The notes under the pieces: model-generated | Databases searched by the model: none | What the model saw: only the letters and a program-made list of their open reading frames with translations | Told to the model about the DNA's origin: nothing | Shown: piece by piece, positions 52,924 through 61,978 of the stretch | Layout: each line of letters starts with the position of its first letter | Position numbering within the stretch: the first letter of the stretch is position 1 | Program-made: the position numbers and the translations under genes | Source of the DNA: Anaerolineae bacterium | GTDB taxonomy: Bacteria; Chloroflexota; Anaerolineae; Aggregatilineales; Phototrophicaceae | Direction: 5' to 3' | Length of the DNA stretch: 64,000 bases | Assembly: GCA_026645945.1 (NCBI GenBank) | Contig: JAPKMO010000005.1 | Span: 1 to 64,000 of the forward strand

Positions 52924-55266
52924 TCAACTGGCGGCGCGCGCGTCCAGCAGCCGCAAGTTGTGGCGGGTCACTTCCAACGCCACCGGGTCGTTTATCCGTT
53001 TCTGGATGGATTCTGCCGCTGTAAACAGGCAGCGCGCTTCGTCCCAGGCTTCGGCGCGCATCATCAATGCGCCCAGGTTGGCCTGCGCCCGCGCCAGCGC
53101 GAACGGATCGTGTTGGGTTTCCAGCAGCGTAACGGCAGACGAAAAGTACGACCGGGCAGCTTCCCAATCTTCGGCCTGTTCGCAGGCTCTCGCCAACAGC
53201 GTGTAGGCGCTCGCCAGTTCTGCGGAATTGTCGCTCGTCTCTAATACAAGCTGATGCGCGGCGGTCCGGCATGGTTCGATCTGCCCTTGTAGCAGCCAGG
53301 TTTCGCCCAGCAGAAAGCGCACGCGTCGGGTCTGCGGCAGTAGGCTTAACATCGCTAATGCGTTCTGCGTATCGCCCCTGTCTACGGCAATCTGCGCCTT
53401 TTCACCCTCGATGGTGTGTAGCAAATCTTTGTCCTGGTAACGGCGCGCGATTCGCTCCGCGCGGGCAAGCAGCACGATAGCCCGTTCGTATGCGCCTTCC
53501 TGTCGCAGCAGAACGGCGAGTTCCAGCGATGCGCCGGCCTGGTCTGAAAACGCGCCCGCGCGCCCGGCCTGAAAGATGATTGTCTCAAGAATCTGCTGCG
53601 CCTGCCCCCACTCCCCTACTTTGCGTAAACAGACTGCGTGCGCGATCTGTGCCTGAGGGTTAAGAAGATGGCTGTATGTTTGAAACAAATGCTTCCAGAC
53701 AGCGTAACGTCCGCGTTGTAAACCTTCGCGCCAGATGGCGTTAATCCAGTTTCGGCGTTGTTCGGAGTCAATTTCCGGCCAGCCCGCAAGCAGAATATGT
53801 TCAAGAACCTCGTAAAGATATGGCGCTAACGGCTGTGTCGGAACGAGTTCGCCGATCAATTCCCGAATGATGGCTTTCGCTTCGCTCCGATTCTGGCTTG
53901 CGATAAAGTGGCGCGCCGAGCCGGTCAAAGTAGCGCTCGTTTGCATAAAACCCGCCGGCTCTAGAAGGTGCTTCCGCAAGAGTTCGGCGACTGCTCCCCG
54001 ACTGATGTGAGAAGGCCAGATATTCAGCAGATGATCTATACTAACTGCCCCCGGCGGACACAGCGCGAGCGCGAACCAGGCTCGCCGCGCTTGGGGCGTT
54101 AGCTGTGCATAACTTTCAACAAAGAGCTGTTCGACACTGTGCGCGATCAGCGCCTCCCGGTTAAATATGTGGATGTTCTGGGCTATCAGGCTGATGGCAA
54201 GCGGATTGCCACCCACTTCCTGCCACAGCGGCTCGTCCGGCCAGTCCTCTTTTTCGGGGTAATTGATCGTAAGCCATGTTCGGAAAAGCGCCGCCGCGTC
54301 TGTGGAGGGCAGTTCCGGCACTATGATATGCGCGCAGTCAGGCAGCGCGAAATGCTGGCGGCTGGTTAAAATAACCTGAGCGGCAGCGAGTTCATCCAGG
54401 AAAATTTTTAGTACATCCGCATCCAGCCATTCTATACCGTCTAGGACAATCGCTACACGATACAACTGCAAGTAATCCTGGAGTCTGGTGCGTCTCACAT
54501 CTGGGATCAGCCTTTCGTGGAGTTGGTGACGAGCAAATTCCACAGTCTCCGGCGCACCAATCCAGATTAACTGCTCGAAAGCCTGTGTTTCGATCTGCCG
54601 ATGCAGCAAAACCCGCACCAGAGCAGTTTTGCCGATACCCGCTGCGCCGGTTAGCAAAACATGCGGTGAGGTTTGCAGGACATTCAGGATGTGATTGAGC
54701 AGTTTATCTCGTCCGATGAAAATGTTGTGTCCGCCGGATGACGGCAGCTCACTGTATAAACGGCGTTTTCGCTGCTGGGCGCGCGCTGCCCACTCTGCCT
54801 GGATAAGTTTTTCGATGAATCTTTTGAGGGCGTGCTGCTGGTAGCGCCGTAAGGTGCGCTCATCCAGGTGCAGCGTTGAGCAGAACGCAGTTTGCGAGAT
54901 GTTTAGGTCAACGCGGACATACCGGCAGTATAACCAGTCCCAACCGATCAACTCAGGAGAGGCTGAAGCAGCGTCGGCAGCCAGTGTGGACAATAGGCTG
55001 CCGGCACTGGTATCCCGCCAGAGTGGTGACAGCCCCAAATTGCGGCGCAAGGCTTGAAGCTCACTGGAGATCAGCTCCGTCAAAACGGCATTCAGGGCAA
55101 AAATGCGGTCATGCTGAATAGGCGGGATGTCCAGACGGGTCAGGTATTCATCTACCAGCCAGAGATGCTGTAACGGGCTGAGGGGTTTTTCTATGGACGT
55201 ATACAGTAAAGACTCAAGCGCCGCACGTACAGTTTCGTGACTAATGAACGGTTCACCAGATCGCAT
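52924..55266 (-). CDS. STAND NTPase with HTH-like N-terminus and TPR C-terminus
   Basis: A 780-residue regulator-like protein. Residues about 105-150 look like a helix-turn-helix (LNISQTAFCSTLHLDERTLRR is cut short here; key part ISQTAFCSTLHLDERTL). The NB-ARC-like ATPase has Walker A GAAGIGKT (207-214), Walker B IVLDGIEW (273-280) and the GGNPLA motif (352-357). Residues about 400-470 form a winged-helix region, then TPR helices to the end (AYTLLARACEQAEDWEAA, ARAQANLGALMMRAEAWDEA). Architecture matches MalT/AfsR-type signal-transduction ATPases; the ligand is unknown. It overlaps the upstream gene by 14 bp. Confidence 0.8.
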   Translation of the reverse strand: MRSGEPFISHETVRAALESLLYTSIEKPLSPLQHLWLVDEYLTRLDIPPIQHDRIFALNAVLTELISSELQALRRNLGLSPLWRDTSAGSLLSTLAADAASASPELIGWDWLYCRYVRVDLNISQTAFCSTLHLDERTLRRYQQHALKRFIEKLIQAEWAARAQQRKRRLYSELPSSGGHNIFIGRDKLLNHILNVLQTSPHVLLTGAAGIGKTALVRVLLHRQIETQAFEQLIWIGAPETVEFARHQLHERLIPDVRRTRLQDYLQLYRVAIVLDGIEWLDADVLKIFLDELAAAQVILTSRQHFALPDCAHIIVPELPSTDAAALFRTWLTINYPEKEDWPDEPLWQEVGGNPLAISLIAQNIHIFNREALIAHSVEQLFVESYAQLTPQARRAWFALALCPPGAVSIDHLLNIWPSHISRGAVAELLRKHLLEPAGFMQTSATLTGSARHFIASQNRSEAKAIIRELIGELVPTQPLAPYLYEVLEHILLAGWPEIDSEQRRNWINAIWREGLQRGRYAVWKHLFQTYSHLLNPQAQIAHAVCLRKVGEWGQAQQILETIIFQAGRAGAFSDQAGASLELAVLLRQEGAYERAIVLLARAERIARRYQDKDLLHTIEGEKAQIAVDRGDTQNALAMLSLLPQTRRVRFLLGETWLLQGQIEPCRTAAHQLVLETSDNSAELASAYTLLARACEQAEDWEAARSYFSSAVTLLETQHDPFALARAQANLGALMMRAEAWDEARCLFTAAESIQKRINDPVALEVTRHNLRLLDARAAS

Positions 55267-56053
55267 TGGGAAAAGTATTCACACCCGCATGTATTCCCAC
55301 TCGTTTGTACATCTGGAAGCCGGTGAAGGGATGTCCCAGAATGCCGTCATGGATAGCCCAGGCGCGGCCACGAACGGTCTTCCAGGCATCCGGCTGCCGG
55401 AACGTTTTATCTGCGGATAATTTCTGGTGAAGTTCGCCGCCGGGTTGGAATTGTTCGTTGATACGCACCATTTCCCGGTAGCCCCGAATGTAGTTGAAGC
55501 CATATTTCTCAAATAAAATAGCATTGTGGTAGGCCAGCGGCTCGATCAAAAACAGATCATGTCCCATCCTGGTGATGAACTGCTCGAACAGCGGCACGGC
55601 GTATTTAAAGTAGCGTAAACCCCGCCGAATTTGCCCCGGTGCTAACCCCGCTTTCATGGCTGCTTCTTCGGCGATCAGGTTTCGGCCAGTTGTCCCCAAA
55701 TGGGTTGAATTGCCATATTCGTCCACATCAATGTTAAAACGCTGCGACTCAAGGTCATTGATGACCACCAGCAGCACCAGCAGTTGATTATTAAACGTGT
55801 CCGCCATGTTGAGATACAGCATGGGGTCAATGCTGCTGACACAGTGTCGAACCGAGATTTCCATTGCCCGGCTGCCTTTAGGACAGCGAAAATGAACGGC
55901 TGGCTGCCCGTTTACTGTCAGGGTGTCGTAATCCACGCCATAGTTGGTAAAAAGCCACTCTGGCAGCAGGCAGCGGTAGATGTTCCGCTTCTGGTCTTCG
56001 GGCAGGTCATTGATTTCACGTATGGATGACGGCCAGCGGTCATTATCTGTCAT
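55253..56053 (-). CDS. Conserved protein of unknown function
   Basis: A 266-residue soluble protein I do not recognise. Features: ICR-like start (RCLLPEWLFTNYGVDYDTL), RCPKGSRAMEISVRH, and a C-terminal half with HNAILFEKYGFNYIRGYREM, which resembles the 'ekyGF' end of GNAT acetyltransferases. No signal peptide or membrane segment. It is between smpB and the STAND gene and overlaps the latter by 14 bp, so it is probably translated with the STAND protein. Confidence 0.65.
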   Translation of the reverse strand: MTDNDRWPSSIREINDLPEDQKRNIYRCLLPEWLFTNYGVDYDTLTVNGQPAVHFRCPKGSRAMEISVRHCVSSIDPMLYLNMADTFNNQLLVLLVVINDLESQRFNIDVDEYGNSTHLGTTGRNLIAEEAAMKAGLAPGQIRRGLRYFKYAVPLFEQFITRMGHDLFLIEPLAYHNAILFEKYGFNYIRGYREMVRINEQFQPGGELHQKLSADKTFRQPDAWKTVRGRAWAIHDGILGHPFTGFQMYKRVGIHAGVNTFPNAIW

Positions 56054-56058
56054 AGGCG

Positions 56059-56526
56059 CTAATAATTTTCCTTCAAGACCCTTCTGATTTCACGGTCGGA
56101 GTCGCGTTTAGCGATTGATGCCCGCTTGTCGTACAGTTTTTTGCCTTTTGCTAGCGCAATTTCGACTTTCGCCAGCCCACGTTCCAGGTGAATGTTGATT
56201 GGAATTACAGTATAACCACGTTCGCGCATCTTCGTAATAAGCTGGGCGATCTCCCGCCTGTGGAGTAGAAGTTTTCGCGGGCGGAGCGGGTCGCTGTGGC
56301 CGAACCGACTGGCCTGTTCATAAGGTGCGATATGCACGCCGACTAACCACAGTTCGCCTTTGCGTTCCTCAACGTATCCTTCTTGCAGGCTGACGTTGCC
56401 GGCGCGAATAGACTTGATCTCAGACCCCTGGAGCGCAATCCCCGCCTGATAGGTGCCCTCAATGTGGTAATCGTGGGATGCTTTTTTGTTTCTGGCGACG
56501 ATCTTAATGCCGTTTTTCTGGCTCAT
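56059..56526 (-). CDS. smpB: SsrA-binding protein SmpB
   Basis: A 155-residue tmRNA-binding protein used in trans-translation. It has the family start KIVARNKKASHDYHIE, GIALQGSEIKSIRAG, and the C-terminal basic tail KGKKLYDKRASIAKRDSDRE. Length normal. The stop is followed 5 bp later by the unknown gene. No tmRNA gene was found in the window. Confidence 0.97.
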   Translation of the reverse strand: MSQKNGIKIVARNKKASHDYHIEGTYQAGIALQGSEIKSIRAGNVSLQEGYVEERKGELWLVGVHIAPYEQASRFGHSDPLRPRKLLLHRREIAQLITKMRERGYTVIPINIHLERGLAKVEIALAKGKKLYDKRASIAKRDSDREIRRVLKENY

Positions 56527-56532
56527 ACGGGT

Positions 56533-57762
56533 TCAGCTTTGCGCGTCTAACAGCTGCTTCGACAGGATACGTATCGCTTCCCCTAACTCAACATCGCGTC
56601 CGTTAGGGTCGGGAATGATGGGATAATCCGGCTGCAATCCATCCCCATCAAGCTGGCGGCGGTTGGGTGTCAGCCATTCTGCCGATGTAACATGCAGGGA
56701 GGATTCATCCGAAAGCCGGAATATCTGCTGCACCGTCCCTTTGCCATAGGTGGCCTGACCGATTAAAATGCCGCGCTGGTGGTCGCGTATCGCGCCGGCC
56801 ACCAGTTCGGCGGCGCTGGCCGTCCCTTGATTGATAAGAACTGCCAGCGGCAGGTGTATTTCCTGGCCGCCGTTTTCAGCATTGATAGGCCTTTCTCCGC
56901 CGTTGTTGCGCTCATAAGCGACGACTAACCCGCTATCCAGGAATTGGCCTGCCACTGCGATTGACTCCACCAGCAGGCCGCCTGAATTATTGCGAAGATC
57001 GAGGATTAGTCCTTCAAGCTGGCTATCCTGCTGTAGTTTCTCGATAGTCGCAGTCAGCTCTTCCGGCGTTCGGCTGGTGAAGCGTTGTATCTGTATATAG
57101 CCCAGATTCGGTGCTTCTGATAAAACCCGCCCAATCACCGACGGCACATTGATAACAGCAAATGGGATAAAAACGGTGTATTCTTCGCCGCCGTTTGGGT
57201 GAATGGCTGTGATTTCTACCCCATTGCCATCTTTAACTTCGCCGCGCAGCATTTGGTCTACCGCATCTTGCTGGATGCTTAGCTCGATGGTTGTGTCGTT
57301 TACGGCCTTCAGGATGTCGCCCTCGCGGACGCCGGAGGCAAAGGCGGGGCCGTCCGCAAAAGGATAAAGGATGATTTCCCCGGTTTCAGAACGCTGTATT
57401 TGAACGCCTATTCCCCCATAAGCTCCCGCCAGAACGTCCGACTCGCTTTGTGCGACAGGGGGGTCAATTAAAAAGGTGTAACGATCATTCAAAATGCTCA
57501 GGACGCCTCGTATGGCCGCATATTGGCGCGCGGCGAGGTCAGGCTGCTGTCTTAGATAGTGCTGGTCGAGCAGGTTTTGCACCTCATTAAGCAGCGGGTA
57601 GCCAGTTGAGTCGGAAGATGCGGATACGACCACTGCCGGGAAGTCCAGCACGCCGCGAAAGAAAAAACCGGCGGCGAACATAACCACCATGCTGATTCCC
57701 GTCAGCGCCCCAAATAATAAAGAGCGTTTGTAGTGTCGTAGGCTTCTGGAAAATTCTTGCAT
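56533..57762 (-). CDS. ctpA: C-terminal processing protease (S41)
   Basis: A 409-residue membrane-anchored serine protease. One membrane segment lies at residues about 15-37 (LLFGALTGISMVVMFAAGF). The PDZ domain is at about 110-195 (YGGIGVQIQ, FASGVREGDILKAV). The catalytic Ser is in GTASAAELV and Lys in YGKGTVQ. I chose ATG at 57762 because it gives the family opening; upstream in-frame codons are not plausible. It trims C-termini of exported proteins and is divergent from the sensor kinase. Confidence 0.93.
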   Translation of the reverse strand: MQEFSRSLRHYKRSLLFGALTGISMVVMFAAGFFFRGVLDFPAVVVSASSDSTGYPLLNEVQNLLDQHYLRQQPDLAARQYAAIRGVLSILNDRYTFLIDPPVAQSESDVLAGAYGGIGVQIQRSETGEIILYPFADGPAFASGVREGDILKAVNDTTIELSIQQDAVDQMLRGEVKDGNGVEITAIHPNGGEEYTVFIPFAVINVPSVIGRVLSEAPNLGYIQIQRFTSRTPEELTATIEKLQQDSQLEGLILDLRNNSGGLLVESIAVAGQFLDSGLVVAYERNNGGERPINAENGGQEIHLPLAVLINQGTASAAELVAGAIRDHQRGILIGQATYGKGTVQQIFRLSDESSLHVTSAEWLTPNRRQLDGDGLQPDYPIIPDPNGRDVELGEAIRILSKQLLDAQS

Positions 57763-57868
57763 TCCAACCCGTTTATATGTTCTACTATGTGTTATCCACA
57801 TTGTAGCATTGCATTTAAAAACCGCACAGGGTTTATGTGCCTGGCCTGGCTGCTTAGAGGGGCAGGAA

Positions 57869-59506
57869 ATGTCTGAACCGAGTTCGCCGCTGCTTCTGGT
57901 CGCCGATGACGAAATCCACACTACCGTTATGTTGGAGCGCATCTTCGAGCGCGAGGGATTTCGAGTCAAAAGTGTGAATGACGGCCTGGCTGCGCTTGAG
58001 GCCGCGCAGCGTCTTTCGCCTGATCTAATTCTGTTGGATATTCAAATGCCGGGTATGAATGGCTTTGATGTGCTTCGGTCGCTGCGTGACAGCGGTCGGA
58101 CGAACACTATCCCGACCATATTGATTACGGCGAAGGCACGCCAGCCTGAGGATGTCGCTCATGGGCTTAACTTGGGCGCTGATGATTATATCCACAAGCC
58201 GTTTGACCCACGCGAGTTGGTGGCGCGCGTTCAAAGCAAGATTCGCGCGCATCAGCTAGAAGACGCGCTTCAGCGCCGCACTCAGGAACTGGAGGCCCTG
58301 CTGCGCGTAGGGGAGCAGCTTAATCAGCATCTTGAAGTCCAGGATTTGCTTAGTCTGGTGACGTATCTGGCGCTGGATTTGCTGCCCGGATCGGTGGCTG
58401 CGATTTATCAGGTGGATGATTCGGGTGCGCTGGTGGACTATTATACTCAGGCAAAGTATGAAGCACTCGTTGACGAGCGGCTGGGAGATGCTGATTGGGT
58501 GAAGCGCGTCTGGCAGCAGCTCGATCACAGCCTGATGTGGCCGGGCAAAGAGCCGCCGATGATCGAAGGTTATGCCAGCGGTATGATTGTGCCGCTCCAG
58601 CACGGCGCAAATATCCTGGGGATGCTGATGCTGCTTTCGACCGATATACACTTTGATGAGAATCATCTACGATTATTCAGAGAAATCGGCAGGCAAACCA
58701 CGCTGTCTTTGCGGAACGCCCAGTTATATGAAATTCAGGCCAATTACGCGCAGCATCTCGAAGATATGGTTGCGGCTCGAACGGCGGAGCTAAAATCTGC
58801 CCAGCAGCTTTTGATCCGCGCCGAAAAACTGGCTGCAATCGGCCACCTGGCTGCCAGTATCGCTCACGAAATCAACAATCCTTTGCAGCCCATCCTCATT
58901 AACCTTGAAGATATGATGGAAGACATTCGGGATCAGTCGCCTATTGATATTCGCGCCTTGCAGACCATCCAAGAGAGCGTGGAACGGATTCGGAGGATAG
59001 TCAGCCAACTGCTGGAATATACCGGCAAGCGCAGCACAGCAGCATCCGGCTTGCAGTTGTTGGATGTTGGCCGCGTTCTGGAAGGCATTATCCAGTTAAA
59101 TCGCAAGCTGTTTGAGAAGGAGGGGATTACCATTATTTCACAGTTATCCCCCCTGCCCTCAATTTATGGTAGTAAAGACCAGCTTGAGCAGGTTTTTATG
59201 AATATGATGTTAAATGCACAGGCGGCGATGGAACGCGGGGGCAAGCTGTATGTGCGATCCTGGTTAGACCGGGATAATATTATTATCGAGTTTGCGGATA
59301 CCGGACATGGCATCGCGCCGGACCAGATAGACAAAATATTTGATCCGTTTTTTTCGACCAAACCGACCGGGACCGGGTTGGGGTTGTTTGTCAGCTACGG
59401 CATTATCCAGGGCCATCATGGGACGATTCAGGTGCAGAGTGAAGTTGGCGTCGGAACGACCTTTACCATCCATCTGCCGGTTCAGTCGGAGTCCTCATCC
59501 TCATAG
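57869..59506 (+). CDS. Hybrid REC-GAF-histidine kinase
   Basis: A 545-residue soluble signalling protein. The receiver domain at 1-125 has Asp57 in LLDIQMPG and the DD pair at 13-14. A coiled-coil (TQELEALLRVGEQLNQHL) leads to a GAF domain (about 155-300). A long coiled-coil then precedes the HisKA with SIAHEINNPLQ, and an HATPase has NMMLNAQAAM (N box), DTGHGIAP (G1) and TGTGLGLFVS (G2). The receiver is at the N-terminus and no HPt or DNA-binding domain is present, so it relays to another protein. ATG 57869 is preceded by GGGGCAGGAA. It is divergent from ctpA. Confidence 0.92.
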   Translation: MSEPSSPLLLVADDEIHTTVMLERIFEREGFRVKSVNDGLAALEAAQRLSPDLILLDIQMPGMNGFDVLRSLRDSGRTNTIPTILITAKARQPEDVAHGLNLGADDYIHKPFDPRELVARVQSKIRAHQLEDALQRRTQELEALLRVGEQLNQHLEVQDLLSLVTYLALDLLPGSVAAIYQVDDSGALVDYYTQAKYEALVDERLGDADWVKRVWQQLDHSLMWPGKEPPMIEGYASGMIVPLQHGANILGMLMLLSTDIHFDENHLRLFREIGRQTTLSLRNAQLYEIQANYAQHLEDMVAARTAELKSAQQLLIRAEKLAAIGHLAASIAHEINNPLQPILINLEDMMEDIRDQSPIDIRALQTIQESVERIRRIVSQLLEYTGKRSTAASGLQLLDVGRVLEGIIQLNRKLFEKEGITIISQLSPLPSIYGSKDQLEQVFMNMMLNAQAAMERGGKLYVRSWLDRDNIIIEFADTGHGIAPDQIDKIFDPFFSTKPTGTGLGLFVSYGIIQGHHGTIQVQSEVGVGTTFTIHLPVQSESSSS

Positions 59507-60553
59507 TGATTTCCAGCGTGCCTGGAATTCTTCCTCGCTGAGTTCGCCGCTGGCGTAGTCCTGTGCGTCGGCTGCCGCAGCTACGATCAGCAGCAGCAGT
59601 GTATCGTCTTGGCAGTTTACCATGCGCGCGCCTATGGCGTCCGTCTGGGCGGGTAAAGGCTGCCGCGCCAGGGTGTCCATCACAATCGGCAGTGCTGATC
59701 GCAGGTCTGGCCCGGCGGTCACGCATATGCCCACCAGCAGGGTGCTGCCGAGGTTGGTCTGCTCGATGCTGGCCGGCTCGCCTGTGAGTTGAAAGCCGCT
59801 GAGAGCTTCGATGTAATTTGCCAGGTCGGCGGGGAATGCGCCGGTGGTGGTAGCTTCAGGTAAAATTTCTGGTGTTTCTAAAATAGTGTCTGTGGGAATA
59901 AGTTCTGCCGTTGTCTCAACGGTGGTAGGCTCGATAAATGCTTCTGGGGTTATCTCGGCCAGGGCGGTTAAATCCGGCGCAAATGCAGCCAGTGTTTCAG
60001 TAGGATTGGCAGCGGAAATATCGGCGGTAGGCGTGATGGTCGCCGGCGTTTGAGGGCGGGAAGTTATGATGGCAACGGCGACGATGACGAGAACGATGAT
60101 GGTTCCTAAAACGGCTAGAGGCAGCAGCCGTGAACCCGATGCCTCTTTTTCGGCTTCCTCTTCTTCGTCTATGTCAATATCCAGGTCGGCATCATCGAAA
60201 TCTATAAATTCATCTTCGGCTGCGGGTAGATCGGGAAGTGTGGCCGGAATATCGGCCAGGAACGCTGGTTCCATCTCGCTGACAGGAGCAGCCGGGTGCG
60301 AGGCAACCTGTTTTTCCACCTGTTCCAGCAGATTGATAATATCTGGGTCGTTTGGATTTAAACTTGCTGCTCGTTTAAGCGCGTCGCGCGCTGTATCTGC
60401 ATCGGTTACGGCATGGGCGTACAGCCACCAGACGTTGGGATTATCCGGCTGTGTGTTCAGAAGCGGCGTAAGAAGTTTCCGCGCATCTTCTAATTTGTCA
60501 ACCTCGATCAGGTTGAAAGCCTCCGCTAAAATTCGCTCGGTCTGTTCGCTCAT
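59501..60553 (-). CDS. TPR protein with a single membrane segment
   Basis: A 350-residue protein. Residues 1-75 hold about two TPR motifs (AEAFNLIEVDKLEDARKLL, NVWWLYAHAVTDADTARDAL). A very acidic linker (about 110-140, DIDIDEEEEAE) precedes a membrane segment (about 147-165, LAVLGTIIVLVIVAVAII). The rest is outside: a Thr/Pro-rich stretch, then an unrecognised domain (FQLTGEPASIEQTNLG; LVGICVTAGPD). I chose ATG at 60553; the ATG at 60565 lies in its ribosome-binding site GGGAG. Convergent with the kinase gene, overlapping by 6 bp. Confidence 0.82.
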   Translation of the reverse strand: MSEQTERILAEAFNLIEVDKLEDARKLLTPLLNTQPDNPNVWWLYAHAVTDADTARDALKRAASLNPNDPDIINLLEQVEKQVASHPAAPVSEMEPAFLADIPATLPDLPAAEDEFIDFDDADLDIDIDEEEEAEKEASGSRLLPLAVLGTIIVLVIVAVAIITSRPQTPATITPTADISAANPTETLAAFAPDLTALAEITPEAFIEPTTVETTAELIPTDTILETPEILPEATTTGAFPADLANYIEALSGFQLTGEPASIEQTNLGSTLLVGICVTAGPDLRSALPIVMDTLARQPLPAQTDAIGARMVNCQDDTLLLLIVAAAADAQDYASGELSEEEFQARWKSL

Positions 60554-60640
60554 GTGATCTCCCATAGCGGGATGATGAAGTTATTTTCTCGCAGTTTACA
60601 CGCAAGTATGTTTACTCGCAAGGCGTTCACATGGGGTGAA

Positions 60641-60669
60641 AACAAAATCCACTCTGGTCAAGAGTGGAT
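60641..60669 (-). terminator. Terminator of the tRNA-Leu transcript
   Basis: ATCCACTCT (60647-60655) and AGAGTGGAT (60661-60669) form a 9-bp stem with a 5-base loop. On the minus strand it is followed by TTTGTT. Confidence 0.7.
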
Positions 60670-60681
60670 GCTGTTAGCTGA

Positions 60682-60762
60682 TGCCTCGGAGAGGACTCGA
60701 ACCTCCACGCCCAAAGGGCACAGGCCCTCAACCTGCTGCGTATGCCATTCCGCCACCGAGGC
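60682..60762 (-). tRNA. tRNA-Leu (GAG anticodon)
   Basis: The minus strand forms an 81-nt type II tRNA. Acceptor GCCTCGG/CCGAGGC with discriminator A, anticodon stem GCAGG/CCTGT with loop TTGAGGG (anticodon GAG), long variable arm GCCC-TTT-GGGC, and T-arm GGAGG-TTCGAGT-CCTCT. CCA is not encoded. Reads CUC/CUU leucine codons. Confidence 0.96.
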
Positions 60763-60929
60763 ACTGATATGTTGTTGTTTATTATACCCCTCCCCTTTTG
60801 ACTGTCAATTCTTTTGTCGAAGTTTCTGGCTGCCTCGTTCATGACCATAGAATAAAGCTTTAACTTTTGTTATACTATTGAACCCTGATGATGGCTTTCA
60901 AAGCAAAACTGACTTGAGGATGGCCCACT

Positions 60930-61946
60930 ATGCGTATCGTGGTAGATGCGATGGGCAGCGACGAATGCCCGGTTCCCGATGTTGCCGGTGCAGTTATGGC
61001 TGCTCAGGAATGGAATGATGCACTGTTCCTGGTTGGCGACCCCCAGCGCGTTCGTCAGGAACTTGATCGGCACAACACACGCGGTTTAAACGTGGAGATT
61101 GTCCCGGCAGCGCAGCAGATTTTGATGACCGACAAACCCGGCGTAGTCGGGCAATCAAAGCCCCATTCATCAATGCACATTGGTATGAACATGGTGAAGG
61201 ATGATCTTGCGGATGCCTTTGTGACTGCCGGCAATACCGGTGCGGCAATGGCGATTGCAACGCTTTTTACCCTGCGGCGGATACAGGGAGTGCGGCGTCC
61301 CGCGTTGAGTTCGATTTTTCGGGTCGGCACTCAAAACCTCATACTGCTGGATATTGGTGCGAATGCCGACTCAAAACCGGAGTGGCTTGGGCAGTTTGCT
61401 ATGATGGGAAAAATCTATGCTCAGCAGGCGCTGGGTATTCAAAATCCGCGTGTGGCGCTGCTTTCAAATGGGGAGGAAGAAGGCAAAGGCAACCAGCTTA
61501 TTCATGAGGCTCAGGCGCTTCTGCAATCCCTGGATCTGCGGTTTATCGGTAATGTAGAGCCTAAAGATGTCTTCAGGGGACAGGCAGATGTTGTTGTCGC
61601 CGATGGTTTTGTTGGGAATATCGCCGTTAAATCCTTTGAAGCTGCGGCTGGCCTGTTGTTCAATCTGATTCGGACGGAGATTAAAAGCGATCTGGTTTCG
61701 ACGATGGGCGGGTTGTTAGCACGCCGGGCTTTCCTCCGGGTTTATAAACAGGTAGACCCTTTTGAGGTTGGCGGCGCGCCTCTTTTGGGGGTGAATGGTG
61801 TTGTGATTATAGGTCATGGTCGGTCGAACGCGAAAGCCGTTAAAAATGCTATTCGGCAAGCGCGGTTGGCCGTTGAAGGTCGTATTGTTGAGCATATTCA
61901 GGCCGGTCTGGAAAAGCATTCCGATATAAAAATGGGTGCTGGATAA
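60930..61946 (+). CDS. plsX: Phosphate acyltransferase PlsX
   Basis: A 338-residue enzyme forming acyl-phosphate from acyl-ACP for phospholipid synthesis. It opens VDAMGSDECPVPDVAGAV and has AGNTGAAMA, LLDIGANADSKPE, LLSNGEEEGKGN and GVNGVVIIGHG, all family marks. It is followed by fabF 32 bp later, a usual fatty acid and phospholipid gene order. A TATACT box at 60871-60876 lies upstream. Confidence 0.97.
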   Translation: MRIVVDAMGSDECPVPDVAGAVMAAQEWNDALFLVGDPQRVRQELDRHNTRGLNVEIVPAAQQILMTDKPGVVGQSKPHSSMHIGMNMVKDDLADAFVTAGNTGAAMAIATLFTLRRIQGVRRPALSSIFRVGTQNLILLDIGANADSKPEWLGQFAMMGKIYAQQALGIQNPRVALLSNGEEEGKGNQLIHEAQALLQSLDLRFIGNVEPKDVFRGQADVVVADGFVGNIAVKSFEAAAGLLFNLIRTEIKSDLVSTMGGLLARRAFLRVYKQVDPFEVGGAPLLGVNGVVIIGHGRSNAKAVKNAIRQARLAVEGRIVEHIQAGLEKHSDIKMGAG

Positions 61947-61978
61947 CAGATTCGGAATGGCTGATAAGTGAGGTTGTC

